Shown: positions 36,156-45,494, counted from the stretch's first letter. The stretch: 64,000 nucleotides of DNA from Thetidibacter halocola (GCF_018224955.1 NZ_JAGTUU010000008.1:124001-188000); one strand, 5' to 3'. Notes: generated from the letters alone by a model not told the origin. A program made the numbers and translations.

Positions 36156-36470
36156 TCAGGCCTCCAGCACCTGAACGGCCTCGAACAGCTCCAACTCTGG
36201 CGCACCCTGATACATGTGTTCCGACGACTTGGCCCCGCCATGCGCGGCGCGGAACGCCTCGGACCGGGTCCAGTCGCGAAAGCTGTGTTCGTCCGCCCAG
36301 ATCGTGTGCGAGGCATAGAGGATCGTGTCGCCGTTCTGCGGCCCCTTGAGAAGCGCAAAGGACCGGAAGCCCGGAACGGTCTTCAGATGGCTGTCGCGGC
36401 TCTTCCACATCGCCTCGAATTCCTCGGCATGTGCGGCGGCGACCTTGAAGCGGTTCATCGTCAGATACAT
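36156..36470 (-). CDS. IsdG/ABM-family haem-degrading-type monooxygenase
   Basis: A 104-residue dimeric ferredoxin-like (ABM) protein. The residues of the IsdG/IsdI haem monooxygenase triad fall at nearly the same positions: Asn6 (TMNRFKV), Trp67 (FRDWTRS) and His77 (AAHGGAK). Haem degradation is therefore plausible, to free iron. No haem transporter is nearby. It is divergent from pth with a 71-bp gap. Confidence 0.8.
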   Translation of the reverse strand: MYLTMNRFKVAAAHAEEFEAMWKSRDSHLKTVPGFRSFALLKGPQNGDTILYASHTIWADEHSFRDWTRSEAFRAAHGGAKSSEHMYQGAPELELFEAVQVLEA

Positions 36471-36541
36471 GGGCCTTCCCTTGTGATTTGTCCCCGGTCC
36501 CGACTATCTATGCCGCGACGGGTGATGGTTGGAGGCTGACG

Positions 36542-37228
36542 GTGCAGATTTTCGCAGGATTGGGCAACCCCGGCCCGAAATATGCCCGCAACCGGCATAA
36601 CATCGGCTTCATGGCGCTGGACCGGATTGCCGAGGATCACGGTTTCGGCCCGTGGAAGGCGCGGTTCCAGGGGCAGGTGGCCGAGGGCCGGCTGGGCAGC
36701 GCCAAGGTGCTGTTGCTGAAACCCGAGACCTACATGAATCTTTCGGGCCAGTCGGTGGGCGAGGCGCTGCGCTTCTACAAGCTGGGCCCCGACGCGCTGA
36801 CCGTGTTCCACGACGAACTCGACCTGGCCCCCGGCAAGTGCCGGGTCAAGCAGGGCGGAGGCCATGCCGGGCACAATGGCCTGCGCTCGATCCATGCCCA
36901 TGTGGGTGAGGCTTACGGCCGGGTGCGGCTGGGCATCGGCCATCCGGGCCGGAAAGAGGCCGTGGCGGGCTATGTCCTGCACGATTTCGCCAAGGCCGAC
37001 GAGGATTGGCTGGACGACCTGCTGCGCGGGATCTCCGACGGCGCGGCGGCGCTGGCGGCGGGCGACGCGGCTGGGTTCCAGAACGCGGTGGCGCTGCGGG
37101 TGAACCCGCCGCGGTCGGGCGGCGGCAAGGCGGCAGCGCCAAAGCCCGCGGTCGCGCCGACACCGGAACCCGAACCGGAACCCGACACGCGCAACGCGTT
37201 GCAGCGTCTCGCGGATCGGTTCAAGTGA
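36542..37228 (+). CDS. pth: Peptidyl-tRNA hydrolase
   Basis: A 228-residue Pth that releases peptides from prematurely dropped tRNAs. Signatures: [20 protein letters not shown] (catalytic His), [32 protein letters not shown] and HNGLRSI. The start is GTG at 36542, with GGAGG at 36531-36535. The C-terminal ~45 residues are a Pro/Glu-rich extension (TPEPEPEPD) beyond the core family length. Its stop overlaps the next start as GTGA. Confidence 0.97.
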   Translation: MQIFAGLGNPGPKYARNRHNIGFMALDRIAEDHGFGPWKARFQGQVAEGRLGSAKVLLLKPETYMNLSGQSVGEALRFYKLGPDALTVFHDELDLAPGKCRVKQGGGHAGHNGLRSIHAHVGEAYGRVRLGIGHPGRKEAVAGYVLHDFAKADEDWLDDLLRGISDGAAALAAGDAAGFQNAVALRVNPPRSGGGKAAAPKPAVAPTPEPEPEPDTRNALQRLADRFK

Positions 37229-38265
37229 GCCTGCGCGGGGCCTTCCGCGACCAGGCGGGCCATTGCGCGGCGATGGACAGCCCGTTCATGGATCGGCTCT
37301 GCCGGATGCTGGCCGACCGGCTGCAGCCGGGAACGGCCCTGACCGACCGTCTGTTCGGCTGGCCCGGCGATGTCGGTCCCAAGGTCGACAGCCTGCCCTT
37401 GCGCCTGTGTGGCGGGCTGCACGCGCTGCGCCTGCAGGGCCGGGCGGGTCTGGCCGCCGTTTATCCGCCGAACGCCGCCGATGACGAAACCCTGTGGCAG
37501 GCGGTCGACGGGGCGCTGACGACCGAGGCGCAATTCCTGAACGACTGGATCGACAGCCCGCCGCAGACCAACGAGGTGCGCCGCTCGGCCCCATTGATCG
37601 CGCTGGGGCATTGGCTGGCGGCGCGATACGGCCTGCCTATGGTCACGTCGGAATTGGGCGCATCGGGCGGACTGAACCTGCGCTGGGATGCCTACGCGCT
37701 GGAGATCGACGGCCGGCGCTGGGGCGCGGCCGACCCCGCGCTGGTGCTGCGTCCCGACTGGTCCGGCCCCCTGCCGCCCGAGACGCGGCCACACGTGGTG
37801 GAACGGCGCGGGGTCGACCTGAACCCGCTCGACCCCGCCCGCGCCGAGGACCGGCTGCGCCTGATGGCCTATCTCTGGGCAGACCAGCCCGCGCGGCTGG
37901 ACCTGACCCGCGCCGCCATCGCGGCCGCGGGCGACCCGGTGGACCGCGCCGATGCGGTCGACTGGCTGGCGACCCGCGCCGAACCCCGGCCCGGCCACCT
38001 GCACCTGGTCTATTCGACCGTGGCCTGGCAATATCTGCCATCGGCGGCGCGGGACCGTGGTGCTGCGATCCTCGCGGCGGCGGGCGCGCGCGCCACGCCT
38101 GACGCCCCGCTTGCGTGGTTCGGGATGGAGGCCGATAGCCGCACCGAAGGCGCGGCGCTGACCCTGCGGCTCTGGCCCGGCGATCTTGCCTTCGACATGG
38201 GCCGCGCCGATTTTCACGGCCGCTGGGTGCGTTGGGCCGCCACGATACCACTTGCACAGCACTGA
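37225..38265 (+). CDS. DUF2332 family protein
   Basis: A 346-residue DUF2332 protein. Features: FRDQAGHCA near the N-terminus, [29 protein letters not shown] (a glycine-rich loop reminiscent of SAM-binding proteins) and [14 protein letters not shown], with [13 protein letters not shown] later. The layout resembles a methyltransferase-like fold but no activity is known. It starts at GTG 37225, coupled to pth. Confidence 0.85.
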   Translation: MSLRGAFRDQAGHCAAMDSPFMDRLCRMLADRLQPGTALTDRLFGWPGDVGPKVDSLPLRLCGGLHALRLQGRAGLAAVYPPNAADDETLWQAVDGALTTEAQFLNDWIDSPPQTNEVRRSAPLIALGHWLAARYGLPMVTSELGASGGLNLRWDAYALEIDGRRWGAADPALVLRPDWSGPLPPETRPHVVERRGVDLNPLDPARAEDRLRLMAYLWADQPARLDLTRAAIAAAGDPVDRADAVDWLATRAEPRPGHLHLVYSTVAWQYLPSAARDRGAAILAAAGARATPDAPLAWFGMEADSRTEGAALTLRLWPGDLAFDMGRADFHGRWVRWAATIPLAQH

Positions 38266-38300
38266 CGTCCGGGCATTCTTGGACAAGAAGGGAGGACGCG

Positions 38301-39467
38301 ATGCGCAGATGGATCATCCGGATCGGGGTTGCCGCGCTGGCGGCGGTGCTGGTCATGGGTGTCGCGAACCGCGAGGCGCTGATCCGGCTTCAGGCGGTGA
38401 ATACGCTCTTTGCCGAGGATCGCATCGTGGCGAATTTCAGCCACATGGACACGTTGTTCGAGACCGCGCCCATCCCGGTCAGTCGCGCGCCCACCCAGTT
38501 GCCGCAAGGCGCGCCGATGACGCCGCCAGAGGGGTTCGACAACTGGCTCGACCGCCGCGCGGTGACGGGTATCGTCGTGATGCATGACGGCGCGCTGGTG
38601 CATGAGCAATACCGCCTTGGCACCGGGCCCGAGGATCTGCGCATCTCGTGGAGCATGGCGAAATCCTATCTCTCGATCCTGTTCGGCATCCTGGTCGAAC
38701 AGGGCGCCATCCAGAGCCTCGACGACCCGGTGACACGCCACGCGCCGCTTCTGGCGGGCTCGGCCTATGACGGCGCGACGATCCGCAACGTGCTGCACAT
38801 GGCATCGGGCGTGACCTTCGACGAGGATTACCTCGATTTCTGGAGCGACATCAACAAGATGGGCCGCGTCCTGGCGCTGGGCGGCTCGATGGACGGCTTT
38901 GCCGCCGGGTTGACCGAAACCGAGGCCACGCCGGGCGAGCACTGGCAATATGTCTCGATCGACACGCATGTGCTGTCGATGGTGCTGCGTGGCGCGACGG
39001 GTCGCAGCCTGCCCGACCTGCTGGGCGAATACGTGCTGGACCCGCTGGGCACCGAGGGGCGGCCCTATTACGTCACCGATGGCTACGGCGTGGCCTTTGC
39101 GTTGGGCGGGTTGAACCTGACGACGCGCGATTATGCGCGCATGGGCGAGATGACGCGCCTTGGCGGCGTCTTCGACGGCCGCCGCATCGCGCCCGAGGCC
39201 TGGATCGCCGAAAGCACCGCAGCCAGCGCACCCACTGCCCCCGGAGCCGATTGGCAATACGGCTATCAATGGTGGATCCCCGGCGACGCCCGAGAGGGCG
39301 AGGTCATGGCCCGTGGCGTTTATGGCCAATACACCTACATCGATCGGCAGAGGGGGGTGGTGATCGCGGTAAACGCCGCCGACCGCGCCTTTCGCGAGGC
39401 GGGTGCGGATGACGACGCGCTGACGATGTTCCGCCGCATCGCCGACACTCTGGGGGAACGGGGATGA
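38301..39467 (+). CDS. Beta-lactamase-class-C-like serine hydrolase
   Basis: A 388-residue protein with an N-terminal membrane/signal helix (residues 5-24) and a penicillin-binding/class C fold: nucleophile motif SMAK (SxxK) in RISWSMAKSYLSILFG, the second-motif Tyr in QYVSIDTHVLS, and a later GVYGQYTYIDRQ region. Relatives include esterases, 6-aminohexanoate hydrolase and D-peptidases. Probably periplasmic. GGGAGG lies before the ATG at 38301. Stop and next start overlap by ATGA. Confidence 0.88.
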   Translation: MRRWIIRIGVAALAAVLVMGVANREALIRLQAVNTLFAEDRIVANFSHMDTLFETAPIPVSRAPTQLPQGAPMTPPEGFDNWLDRRAVTGIVVMHDGALVHEQYRLGTGPEDLRISWSMAKSYLSILFGILVEQGAIQSLDDPVTRHAPLLAGSAYDGATIRNVLHMASGVTFDEDYLDFWSDINKMGRVLALGGSMDGFAAGLTETEATPGEHWQYVSIDTHVLSMVLRGATGRSLPDLLGEYVLDPLGTEGRPYYVTDGYGVAFALGGLNLTTRDYARMGEMTRLGGVFDGRRIAPEAWIAESTAASAPTAPGADWQYGYQWWIPGDAREGEVMARGVYGQYTYIDRQRGVVIAVNAADRAFREAGADDDALTMFRRIADTLGERG

Positions 39468-39853
39468 TCCGCAAGGCACCGGAACTGAACGTCATGGGCG
39501 GCGCGTTGCAGCCCTGCTCGACCGACCCGCTGACCGGGTTCTTTCGCGACGGGCATTGCAACACCTGCGCCGAGGATACCGGCAGCCACACGGTCTGCGC
39601 CGTGATGACCGAGGAATTCCTGGCTTATTCGAAATACGTGGGCAACGACCTGTCGACGCCACGCCCCGAGTTCCGCTTTCCGGGGCTTAAGCCGGGGGAC
39701 GGCTGGTGCCTGTGCGCGGCGCGCTTCCTGCAAGCCTATGACGAGGGCTGCGCACCCCGGGTCTCGCTGGCGGCGACGCATCAGCGCGCGCTGGAGATCG
39801 TGCCGCTTTCGGTTCTGGAGGCCTGCGCGGCCAAGTCCTCGGACGACGACTGA
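39464..39853 (+). CDS. DUF2237 family protein
   Basis: A 129-residue DUF2237 protein with its strongly conserved motifs LQPCSTDPLTGFFRDG, CAEDTGSHTVCA, GNDLSTPRPEF and GDGWCLCAARF; many conserved cysteines suggest metal binding. Function unknown. It is translationally coupled to the serine hydrolase. The 3' end overlaps the opposite-strand LuxR-type gene by 73 bp. Confidence 0.92.
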   Translation: MIRKAPELNVMGGALQPCSTDPLTGFFRDGHCNTCAEDTGSHTVCAVMTEEFLAYSKYVGNDLSTPRPEFRFPGLKPGDGWCLCAARFLQAYDEGCAPRVSLAATHQRALEIVPLSVLEACAAKSSDDD

Positions 39854-40359
39854 GGTGGGGTTTCGGTCGGCAGGGCCAGCCCGTCGCCCATCAATTCGTC
39901 GATGAACAGGCTCAGCAGCTGCGGCCGCCCCGAGACGCCCGCCTTGCGGTAGATCGCTGCGGTCTGCGCCTTGACCGTGCCTTCGGAGGTGCTGCGCAGG
40001 GCGGCGATCTCGGCCGTCGACAGACCCTTGATGGCGAACAGCGCCACATCGCGTTCCGCCGGCGTCAGCGCCCAGTCGTCGAACCGTTCGGCCAGCACCT
40101 CCATAAAGGCGCCCGAGGCAAGGCGAAGGCTGCGCTCGGCCTCGCGCCGGCCGCGGACAGAGCGCACCAACAGCATGGCCGAGACGGCGGTGCCCAGGAT
40201 CAGGCCCACCACCGCGCCCAGCTGCACCAGCTCATACCACACCCAGGCGATGGGCGCCGTCTGGATGCCCAGCAGGCTGGTTGCCATGTCCCATGACAGG
40301 AAAAGGCCGCAGGCCATCTGCACGGCCATCAGCAGGCCGAAGCCTGCTTGCCCCTTCAC
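39781..40359 (-). CDS. Membrane-anchored LuxR-type transcription regulator
   Basis: A 192-residue protein: two N-terminal membrane helices (about residues 5-25 and 40-65), a linker, and a LuxR/GerE HTH (LTPAERDVALFAIKGL, then STAEIAALRSTSEGTVKAQ, ending AIYRKAGVSGRPQL). It has no receiver domain, so it may sense an envelope signal directly. The start is GTG at 40359. It is 12 bp behind the Asp-tailed protein gene, so it probably controls that run. The C-terminal Gln/Ser-rich tail lies in the overlap with DUF2237. Confidence 0.85.
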   Translation of the reverse strand: MKGQAGFGLLMAVQMACGLFLSWDMATSLLGIQTAPIAWVWYELVQLGAVVGLILGTAVSAMLLVRSVRGRREAERSLRLASGAFMEVLAERFDDWALTPAERDVALFAIKGLSTAEIAALRSTSEGTVKAQTAAIYRKAGVSGRPQLLSLFIDELMGDGLALPTETPPQSSSEDLAAQASRTESGTISSAR

Positions 40360-40371
40360 GACGCCGCCCTC

Positions 40372-40557
40372 TCAGTCATCATCGTCGCCGCCGTCGTCGT
40401 CGCCGCCATCGTCATCGTCGTCGCCGCCGTCATCGTCACCGCCGTCGTCCTTGTCGTCGCTGTCGTCCCGGTCGTCATCCTTGTCGTCACTGTCGTCCCG
40501 GTCGTCATCCTTGTCGTCCCGGTCGTCCCGGTCGTCGTCGTCGCGATCGTCGTCGTT
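40372..40557 (-). repeat. Low-complexity Asp-codon repeat, unit of 30 bp
   Basis: The 3' part of the gene is a run of GAT/GAC codons. Units at 40450-40479 and 40480-40509 are identical except for one base, showing tandem duplication. Such DNA is prone to length change by slippage. Confidence 0.8.
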
Positions 40558-40800
40558 TCGGCGCAGGTAGTCGCGCAGCACGGCGCCCGTGCCGGGATTC
40601 AGGATCACCTCGCGACTGCCCGCCGGGCCGCGGGCGGTGATGCGCACACGTCCCAGAAAGGTCCGCGAGACAGAGATCCTGCGGTAGCCCTCGCGCCGAA
40701 GCTGGGAGATCACCTGGTCGGTGGCCGTCTGCGCCTGGCCTGCGACAGGCAGCGTCGCCAGCAACGCCGTTCCGGCAAGCAGAAATCGTCTGCGGTTCAT
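40372..40800 (-). CDS. Exported PepSY-like protein with Asp-rich tail
   Basis: A 142-residue protein: twin-Arg-like signal (MNRRRFLLAGTALL), one PepSY-like domain (DQVISQLRREGYRRISVSRT ... ILNPGTGAVL), and a tail from about residue 82 built almost only of Asp with scattered Arg, Lys, Ser and Gly, including two tandem DDDRDDSDDK units. Such a tail should be unfolded and bind cations. It neighbours a second protein of the same plan and a LuxR-type regulator. Confidence 0.85.
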   Translation of the reverse strand: MNRRRFLLAGTALLATLPVAGQAQTATDQVISQLRREGYRRISVSRTFLGRVRITARGPAGSREVILNPGTGAVLRDYLRRNDDDRDDDDRDDRDDKDDDRDDSDDKDDDRDDSDDKDDGGDDDGGDDDDDGGDDDGGDDDD

Positions 40801-40866
40801 CCGTTCCTCCGAAAATCCCCGCGCACGCGGCGCGAGGATCGGTTGGTCTGTGCGATGGCGGACGGA

Positions 40867-41090
40867 TCAGTCGTCGTCGCCGTCGTCATCGCTGTCGTCG
40901 TCATCGTCATGATCGCCGTCATCATCGTCGTGATCATCGTCGTGATCATCGTCGTGGTCATCATGATCGTCGTCGTGGTCATCATGGCCACCCCGACCGG
41001 ACTTGTCATCATCCCGGTCATCATTGTCGTCATCGTCGTCGTCACGGCCGCGACCGTGATCGTCATCGTCATCGTCGTCACGCCCATTGC
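40867..41090 (-). repeat. Low-complexity Asp/His codon repeat
   Basis: The C-terminal third of the gene is GAT/GAC and CAT/CAC codons in imperfect 9-15 bp units. On the opposite strand it reads as Val/Ile-rich sequence, which should not be mistaken for a membrane protein. Confidence 0.8.
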
Positions 41091-41400
41091 GCGCCTCGAC
41101 GAAGTTGCGGTTGCGCTCGCGCACCGACAAGCCAGGCGCGGTGTCGTCGCCTGCCTCGACCCGCTCCATCTCCTGCTTCAGAAGCGCCCCGGTGGACCGG
41201 TCATAGACCTGCTCCAGCTTTTCGGTGCCGCGAATGGCCTCGACCTTGGTCTGGCTCAGGCCCTTGCGGATCTCGATCCGCTCATAGCCCTGCGCGCCGA
41301 GATCGGCAATGATCTGGTCGGTCAGGGCGTCGGCATAGGCGCTGCCGCCGATCAGCGCGAGGGTAGCGCCGGTGAGAACGATTTTCCTGATAAAGGTCAT
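40867..41400 (-). CDS. Exported PepSY-like protein with Asp/His-rich tail
   Basis: A 177-residue protein: signal peptide (about residues 1-23, ending AYA), a PepSY-like domain (DQIIADLGAQGYERIEIRKG ... VYDRSTGALLKQEM), then from about residue 108 a tail of Asp runs interspersed with His, Gly and Arg (HDDHDDDHDDHDDDH). His-Asp repeats suggest binding of zinc, nickel or calcium ions. The ATG at 41400 precedes the signal peptide; upstream open frame is rejected. Same plan as the next gene at 40372. Confidence 0.85.
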   Translation of the reverse strand: MTFIRKIVLTGATLALIGGSAYADALTDQIIADLGAQGYERIEIRKGLSQTKVEAIRGTEKLEQVYDRSTGALLKQEMERVEAGDDTAPGLSVRERNRNFVEARNGRDDDDDDDHGRGRDDDDDDNDDRDDDKSGRGGHDDHDDDHDDHDDDHDDDHDDDDGDHDDDDDSDDDGDDD

Positions 41401-41624
41401 GGGTCTGTCTCCTTCGTTGGCCGGGACGGGTGCCCGGGGTTGCGTCAACGAGGACCGAGGTGACCCGTTTTCCGACACAGGGATATTGCCACGGGGTTTA
41501 CATCCGGGGCCATAAACGCCCGACCGACCGGCATAAACCGCAGTTTATGCGCCCTGGAAACGCATATGGCGGGCGTCGCCACAGCGCCGCCCGCCACTCC
41601 ATGCCTGTCGCGCCGGACAGGTGT

Positions 41625-42074
41625 TCAGCCGCCGTTGCCGGTGCCAGGGTTGATGCCGCCACCCGCGCCGTCGCCGCGCTTGTGCGTGGCCGTGCCGCCG
41701 GATTCGCCCGCTGCCGGGCTTTCCTCGCCGCCCTTGCCCTTGCCCGCGTTGCGTGCCTGGTCGCGGTCGCCATATTTGACGCCGTCATCCTTGTGATGGC
41801 GAGCCGGCACGATGTCGTCGCCGACCATCTTGCCGTTCTGGAACTTGCCCTGGGCGATCACCTCTTCGCTGTCAGGGTCGAGCACGACCACGCCCAGCAT
41901 CTTGCCCTTACGGCCGAAGATCACCGTGGCGTCGTCGCCCTCGGCGATGGACAGCTTGCCAAAGCCCTCGGCGTGCATGGAGGCCTTGGCGTGGTCCACG
42001 CCTTCGCCCCCCATGGCGATACCGGCCATCATCGCGACAGCGGCGGAAACGGCGACAATTCTCGAAATTCGCAT
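41625..42074 (-). CDS. Exported small protein, unknown, same gene run
   Basis: A 149-residue protein with a signal peptide (about residues 1-22), a short beta-rich domain (FGKLSIAEGDDATVIFGRKG, VVVLDPDSEEVIAQG) that resembles a PepSY-like half, and a Gly/Lys-rich disordered C-terminus. It is 224 bp upstream of the two Asp-tailed genes on the same strand and may belong with them. No family recognised. Confidence 0.7.
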   Translation of the reverse strand: MRISRIVAVSAAVAMMAGIAMGGEGVDHAKASMHAEGFGKLSIAEGDDATVIFGRKGKMLGVVVLDPDSEEVIAQGKFQNGKMVGDDIVPARHHKDDGVKYGDRDQARNAGKGKGGEESPAAGESGGTATHKRGDGAGGGINPGTGNGG

Positions 42075-42214
42075 GTGGGATCTCCCTCTGACCGGGCGGC
42101 GCTAGATCGCGCGCCCTTCACATGCGCTTTATGGAATATTCCACCCACTGGAACCTTGAGGCATGTCAAACGCGCCGCAGAGGGCGCGTTTGAGCCAGAT
42201 CAAGACCGACGGGA

Positions 42215-43462
42215 TCAGTCCGCCTTGCGACCCTCGGTCGCCGACATGTCGAAGCCGAGGTGACGTGCGACGGTGAAGATGTCCTTGTCGCCACGGCCGC
42301 ACATGTTCATGCAGATGATGTGGTCCTTGGGCAGGTCCGGCGCGATCTTCATCACGTGGGCCAGCGCGTGGCTGGGTTCGAGCGCGGGTATGATCCCCTC
42401 GGTCTCGCAGCAGAGCTGGAAGGCCTCGAGCGCCTCCTTGTCGGTGATGGCGACATATTCGGCGCGCCCGACCTCGTGCAGCCAGGCATGTTCCGGCCCG
42501 ATGCCGGGATAGTCGAGCCCGGCCGAGATCGAGAACCCTTCGAGGATCTGCCCGTCCTCGTCCTGGAGCAGGTAGGTGCGGTTGCCGTGCAACACGCCCG
42601 GGCGCCCACCGGTCAGGCTGGCGCAATGCTCCATCTTCTCGTTCACGCCCTTGCCGCCGGCCTCGACCCCGATGATGCGGACGCTCTTGTCGTCGAGAAA
42701 GGGATAGAACAGGCCCATCGCGTTCGACCCGCCGCCGATGGCGGCGATGATCGTATCGGGCAGGCGGCCCTCGGCCTCCATCATCTGCTCTTTCGTTTCC
42801 TTGCCGATGATCGACTGGAAGTCGCGCACCATCGCTGGATAAGGATGCGGCCCGGCCACGGTACCGATGCAATAGAACGTGTCGCGCACGTTGGTCACCC
42901 AGTCGCGAAGCGCATCGTTCATCGCGTCCTTGAGCGTGCCCCTGCCGCTCGTCACCGGGATCACCTCGGCCCCCAGCAGTTTCATCCGGAAGACATTCGG
43001 CGCCTGGCGCTGGACATCATGCGCACCCATGTAGACCACGCATTTCAGGCCGAACTTGGCGCAGACGGTGGCGGTGGCCACGCCGTGCTGGCCGGCGCCG
43101 GTTTCCGCGATGATCCGGGTCTTGCCCATGCGGCGGGCAAGGATGATCTGGCCCAGCACGTTGTTGATCTTGTGCGCGCCGGTATGGTTCAGCTCGTCCC
43201 GCTTCATGTAGATCCTGGCGCCGCCCAGCCGTTCGGACAGGCGTTCGGCATGGTAGAGCGGCGAGGGACGGCCGACGTAATGCTTCCAGAGAAACTCCAT
43301 CTCGTCCCAGAAGGACTGGTCGGTCTTGGCGTTCTCGTACTGCTCCTCGAGTTCGAGGATCAGCGGCATCAGCGTCTCTGACACGAAGCGCCCGCCGAAG
43401 ATGCCGAAACGGCCCTTTTCGTCGGGTCCGGTCATGAACGAATTGAACAGATCGTTGGCCAT
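42215..43462 (-). CDS. trpB: Tryptophan synthase beta chain
   Basis: A 415-residue TrpB that joins indole and serine. The PLP Lys98 is in [22 protein letters not shown], the glycine loop GGGSNAMG and the GEGxxxx-like LEPSHA region follow. Length fits TrpB1. The start at 43462 (MANDLFNSF) has GGGAGGG before it. The frame remains open for 94 codons upstream (see next entry). trpA and trpF are not in the window, so the trp genes are split. Confidence 0.97.
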   Translation of the reverse strand: MANDLFNSFMTGPDEKGRFGIFGGRFVSETLMPLILELEEQYENAKTDQSFWDEMEFLWKHYVGRPSPLYHAERLSERLGGARIYMKRDELNHTGAHKINNVLGQIILARRMGKTRIIAETGAGQHGVATATVCAKFGLKCVVYMGAHDVQRQAPNVFRMKLLGAEVIPVTSGRGTLKDAMNDALRDWVTNVRDTFYCIGTVAGPHPYPAMVRDFQSIIGKETKEQMMEAEGRLPDTIIAAIGGGSNAMGLFYPFLDDKSVRIIGVEAGGKGVNEKMEHCASLTGGRPGVLHGNRTYLLQDEDGQILEGFSISAGLDYPGIGPEHAWLHEVGRAEYVAITDKEALEAFQLCCETEGIIPALEPSHALAHVMKIAPDLPKDHIICMNMCGRGDKDIFTVARHLGFDMSATEGRKAD

Positions 43463-43744
43463 CGCGCCCTCCCATCCTGGACCCTCACGGGTTAACGGGG
43501 TGCGCGGCGAGGAGCAAGGGGAAGCGGCGGGAAATCGATGGCTGCCGTTTTGGATCAGGATATGCGCGCCGTCCTCTACCACCGTCAGACCGCGCGCGGC
43601 GGCGGCCCGGCACAGCGCGTCGGGGTCGATGATGCGCGCCACCTCGCGCCGGTGACGGCGCAAGACGGGGCGCGTATCCAGCGCCTCGGCGATCTGGTCG
43701 AGCCAGCGACTGGCGGTCAGGTGGCAGGGAGCGGTCTGGAACAT
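43463..43744 (-). other. Open, coding-like frame ahead of trpB
   Basis: A 94-codon frame in phase with trpB, beginning ATG at 43744 ([17 protein letters not shown]). The first ~65 codons have strong G/C at third positions and would form an amphipathic helix ([16 protein letters not shown]); the rest looks like leader. It may be a small gene whose stop is lost, an N-terminal extension, or chance. The 43745-43829 remainder of the gap shows nothing. Confidence 0.35.
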
Positions 43745-43829
43745 GTGCCCGGCATAGCCCGAGGCCGGTTAAGGCCGCGCTACCCGACCCGTGCCGGATA
43801 GGAACAATGCGACCGGATGCGCGCGCCGC

Positions 43830-45494
43830 TCAGCCCCGCGTGGCGAGGAACAGCGGCGTGCCGTACCGGTCGCGCACCGCCTGCGCGTCGGGCAGCGCAA
43901 GGGTCGCGCCGATCTGGTCGAGGCGCAGCGCGAGGTCGTTCAGCACCGGAACGACCGCAACCATGTATCCCGCCGCCTCGATGGGGCTCCGGAACCCGGG
44001 ATCGGTGAAGACGACAAGCGCGGCATCCGCGTCGCGCGCAGGGTCGAAATCAATGGCATAGCCCAGCGCCAGGATGTCGCCGGTCTGGACGCCGATCTGG
44101 TCGACCAGTTCGGCCGTCCTTGCGATGACCATGGCGCGCTGGCCATCGGACAGGTCTTGCACCCACGCCGCCGCGATCTGCCCCGCCGAGGGCAGGAAAA
44201 GCGCCTGGTCGATGGGCAGGCGGGACAGCGCGATGCCCGGAAAGACCAGCAGGACCGACGCAAGACCCGCGGCAAGTGGCGTCCGCCCCAGCGCCCGCCA
44301 CAGCAGCGGCACGCCCGCCAGCGCCACCGCCAGCGCCGCCACGCCCCAGCCCGGCGCGCCATGGCGCAGCGCCACGATACCGCCCAGCAGCATCGCCAGC
44401 GCCAGCAGCGGCAGCAGCAGCCGCATCGCGCGGCGCAGGCCGGTTTCCAGCGCGGCGCGCGTCAGCCCGCTGGCATAAAGCGCGAGCAACGCAGCCAGCG
44501 CAGGGGCCGCAGGCAGGGTGTAGCGTTCGTAAAGCTTGGTGGAAAAGGCAAAGACCACCAGGTTCAGCACCACCCAGGCCAGCAGGAACCCCGCGGCGCG
44601 GCTGGCGATCGGTGGCGCGTCCGCCCCGCGCCGTCCGCCTGCCATCCGTGCCAGGGCCACCACCAGCAGTCCCGGCAGGGCCGAGAGCAGCAGGTCGGCG
44701 GTGGTCTTGCCCAGTCCGGCCAGCACGTCCAGCGCGTCCTTGCCAACCTTGTCCGTCACCTGGTCGCCGAAAAATTGCGTCATCAGCGTGTCGGGATGCA
44801 GCACGGCCATCAGACCGAACCAGCCCGACGCCAGGACCAGCGCAAGCAGCGCCGCGACCGCCTCGTGCCACCGCAGCTGCGGTCCGGAGGGCGCGCCCGG
44901 CCGCAGCGCAAGATAGGGCAGCAGCATCAGTGGCGCGAGAAAGCCCTTGGCCAGAACTGCCCAGGCCAGGCCGAGCCATGCCAGATACATGTGCAGGGGC
45001 CGCGCCGTGCCACGCAGGACGTGGACAAAGCCCAGCGCAGCAAGGCTCGTGCCCAGCACCAGCGGCATGTCGGGGATGTATTGCGGTGCGGTGGCAAAGA
45101 ACACCCGGTGCCCCGCCAGCATCGCCACCGCCAGCAGCGCCGCCGGGCGCACCGCGCCCAGCGCCCGCGCCAGCGCATAGGTCACGCCCAGAATCGCCGC
45201 GGCGCTGGCGAGAAACGCCACCTTGGCACCGAACAGGCCCTGCCCGAACAGCACGAAGCCCGCGACGACATGGTAGTAGGTCAGCGGTGGCTTGGTCAGC
45301 CGCAATTCGCCGGTTTCAGAGATCGGCACCAGGTAGTCGCCCGTCGCCATCATGTGCGCCGCGGCGATGGAATAGCGCCGCTCGTCCAGGTGCGGGTCGA
45401 TCGGCCAGATCAGCGCCGGCAGCGCCAGCAGAACGAAAAGGCCGATTAGCCCGGCCAGAGCCAGCCCGCCCGGGGCCTTGTCCTCTTCCGTCAT
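43830..45494 (-). CDS. ArnT/PMT-family glycosyltransferase (membrane)
   Basis: A 554-residue GT-C protein with about eleven membrane helices. It has the first-loop motif DPHLDERRYSIAAAHM (an acidic pair as in ArnT/PMT), GELRLTKPPLTYYHV (KPP motif) and FSTKLYERYTLPAAPAL. ArnT-type enzymes transfer a sugar from an undecaprenyl carrier to lipid A. The start at 45494 gives the usual N-terminus. It lies head to head with a GT2 gene that could make the lipid-linked donor. Confidence 0.88.
   Translation of the reverse strand: MTEEDKAPGGLALAGLIGLFVLLALPALIWPIDPHLDERRYSIAAAHMMATGDYLVPISETGELRLTKPPLTYYHVVAGFVLFGQGLFGAKVAFLASAAAILGVTYALARALGAVRPAALLAVAMLAGHRVFFATAPQYIPDMPLVLGTSLAALGFVHVLRGTARPLHMYLAWLGLAWAVLAKGFLAPLMLLPYLALRPGAPSGPQLRWHEAVAALLALVLASGWFGLMAVLHPDTLMTQFFGDQVTDKVGKDALDVLAGLGKTTADLLLSALPGLLVVALARMAGGRRGADAPPIASRAAGFLLAWVVLNLVVFAFSTKLYERYTLPAAPALAALLALYASGLTRAALETGLRRAMRLLLPLLALAMLLGGIVALRHGAPGWGVAALAVALAGVPLLWRALGRTPLAAGLASVLLVFPGIALSRLPIDQALFLPSAGQIAAAWVQDLSDGQRAMVIARTAELVDQIGVQTGDILALGYAIDFDPARDADAALVVFTDPGFRSPIEAAGYMVAVVPVLNDLALRLDQIGATLALPDAQAVRDRYGTPLFLATRG

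Noticed and set aside
40372-41090. Possible CRISPR array
   Set aside because: Units are 9-30 bp without regular unique spacers and lie inside Asp-rich reading frames.
40348-41463. Long plus-strand frame rich in Val and Ile, like a membrane protein
   Set aside because: It is the antisense reading of the Asp/His codon repeats of two minus-strand genes and has no start or ribosome site.
43791-45449. A 552-codon plus-strand frame
   Set aside because: It is the antisense of the ArnT-like gene, which has an intact motif set.
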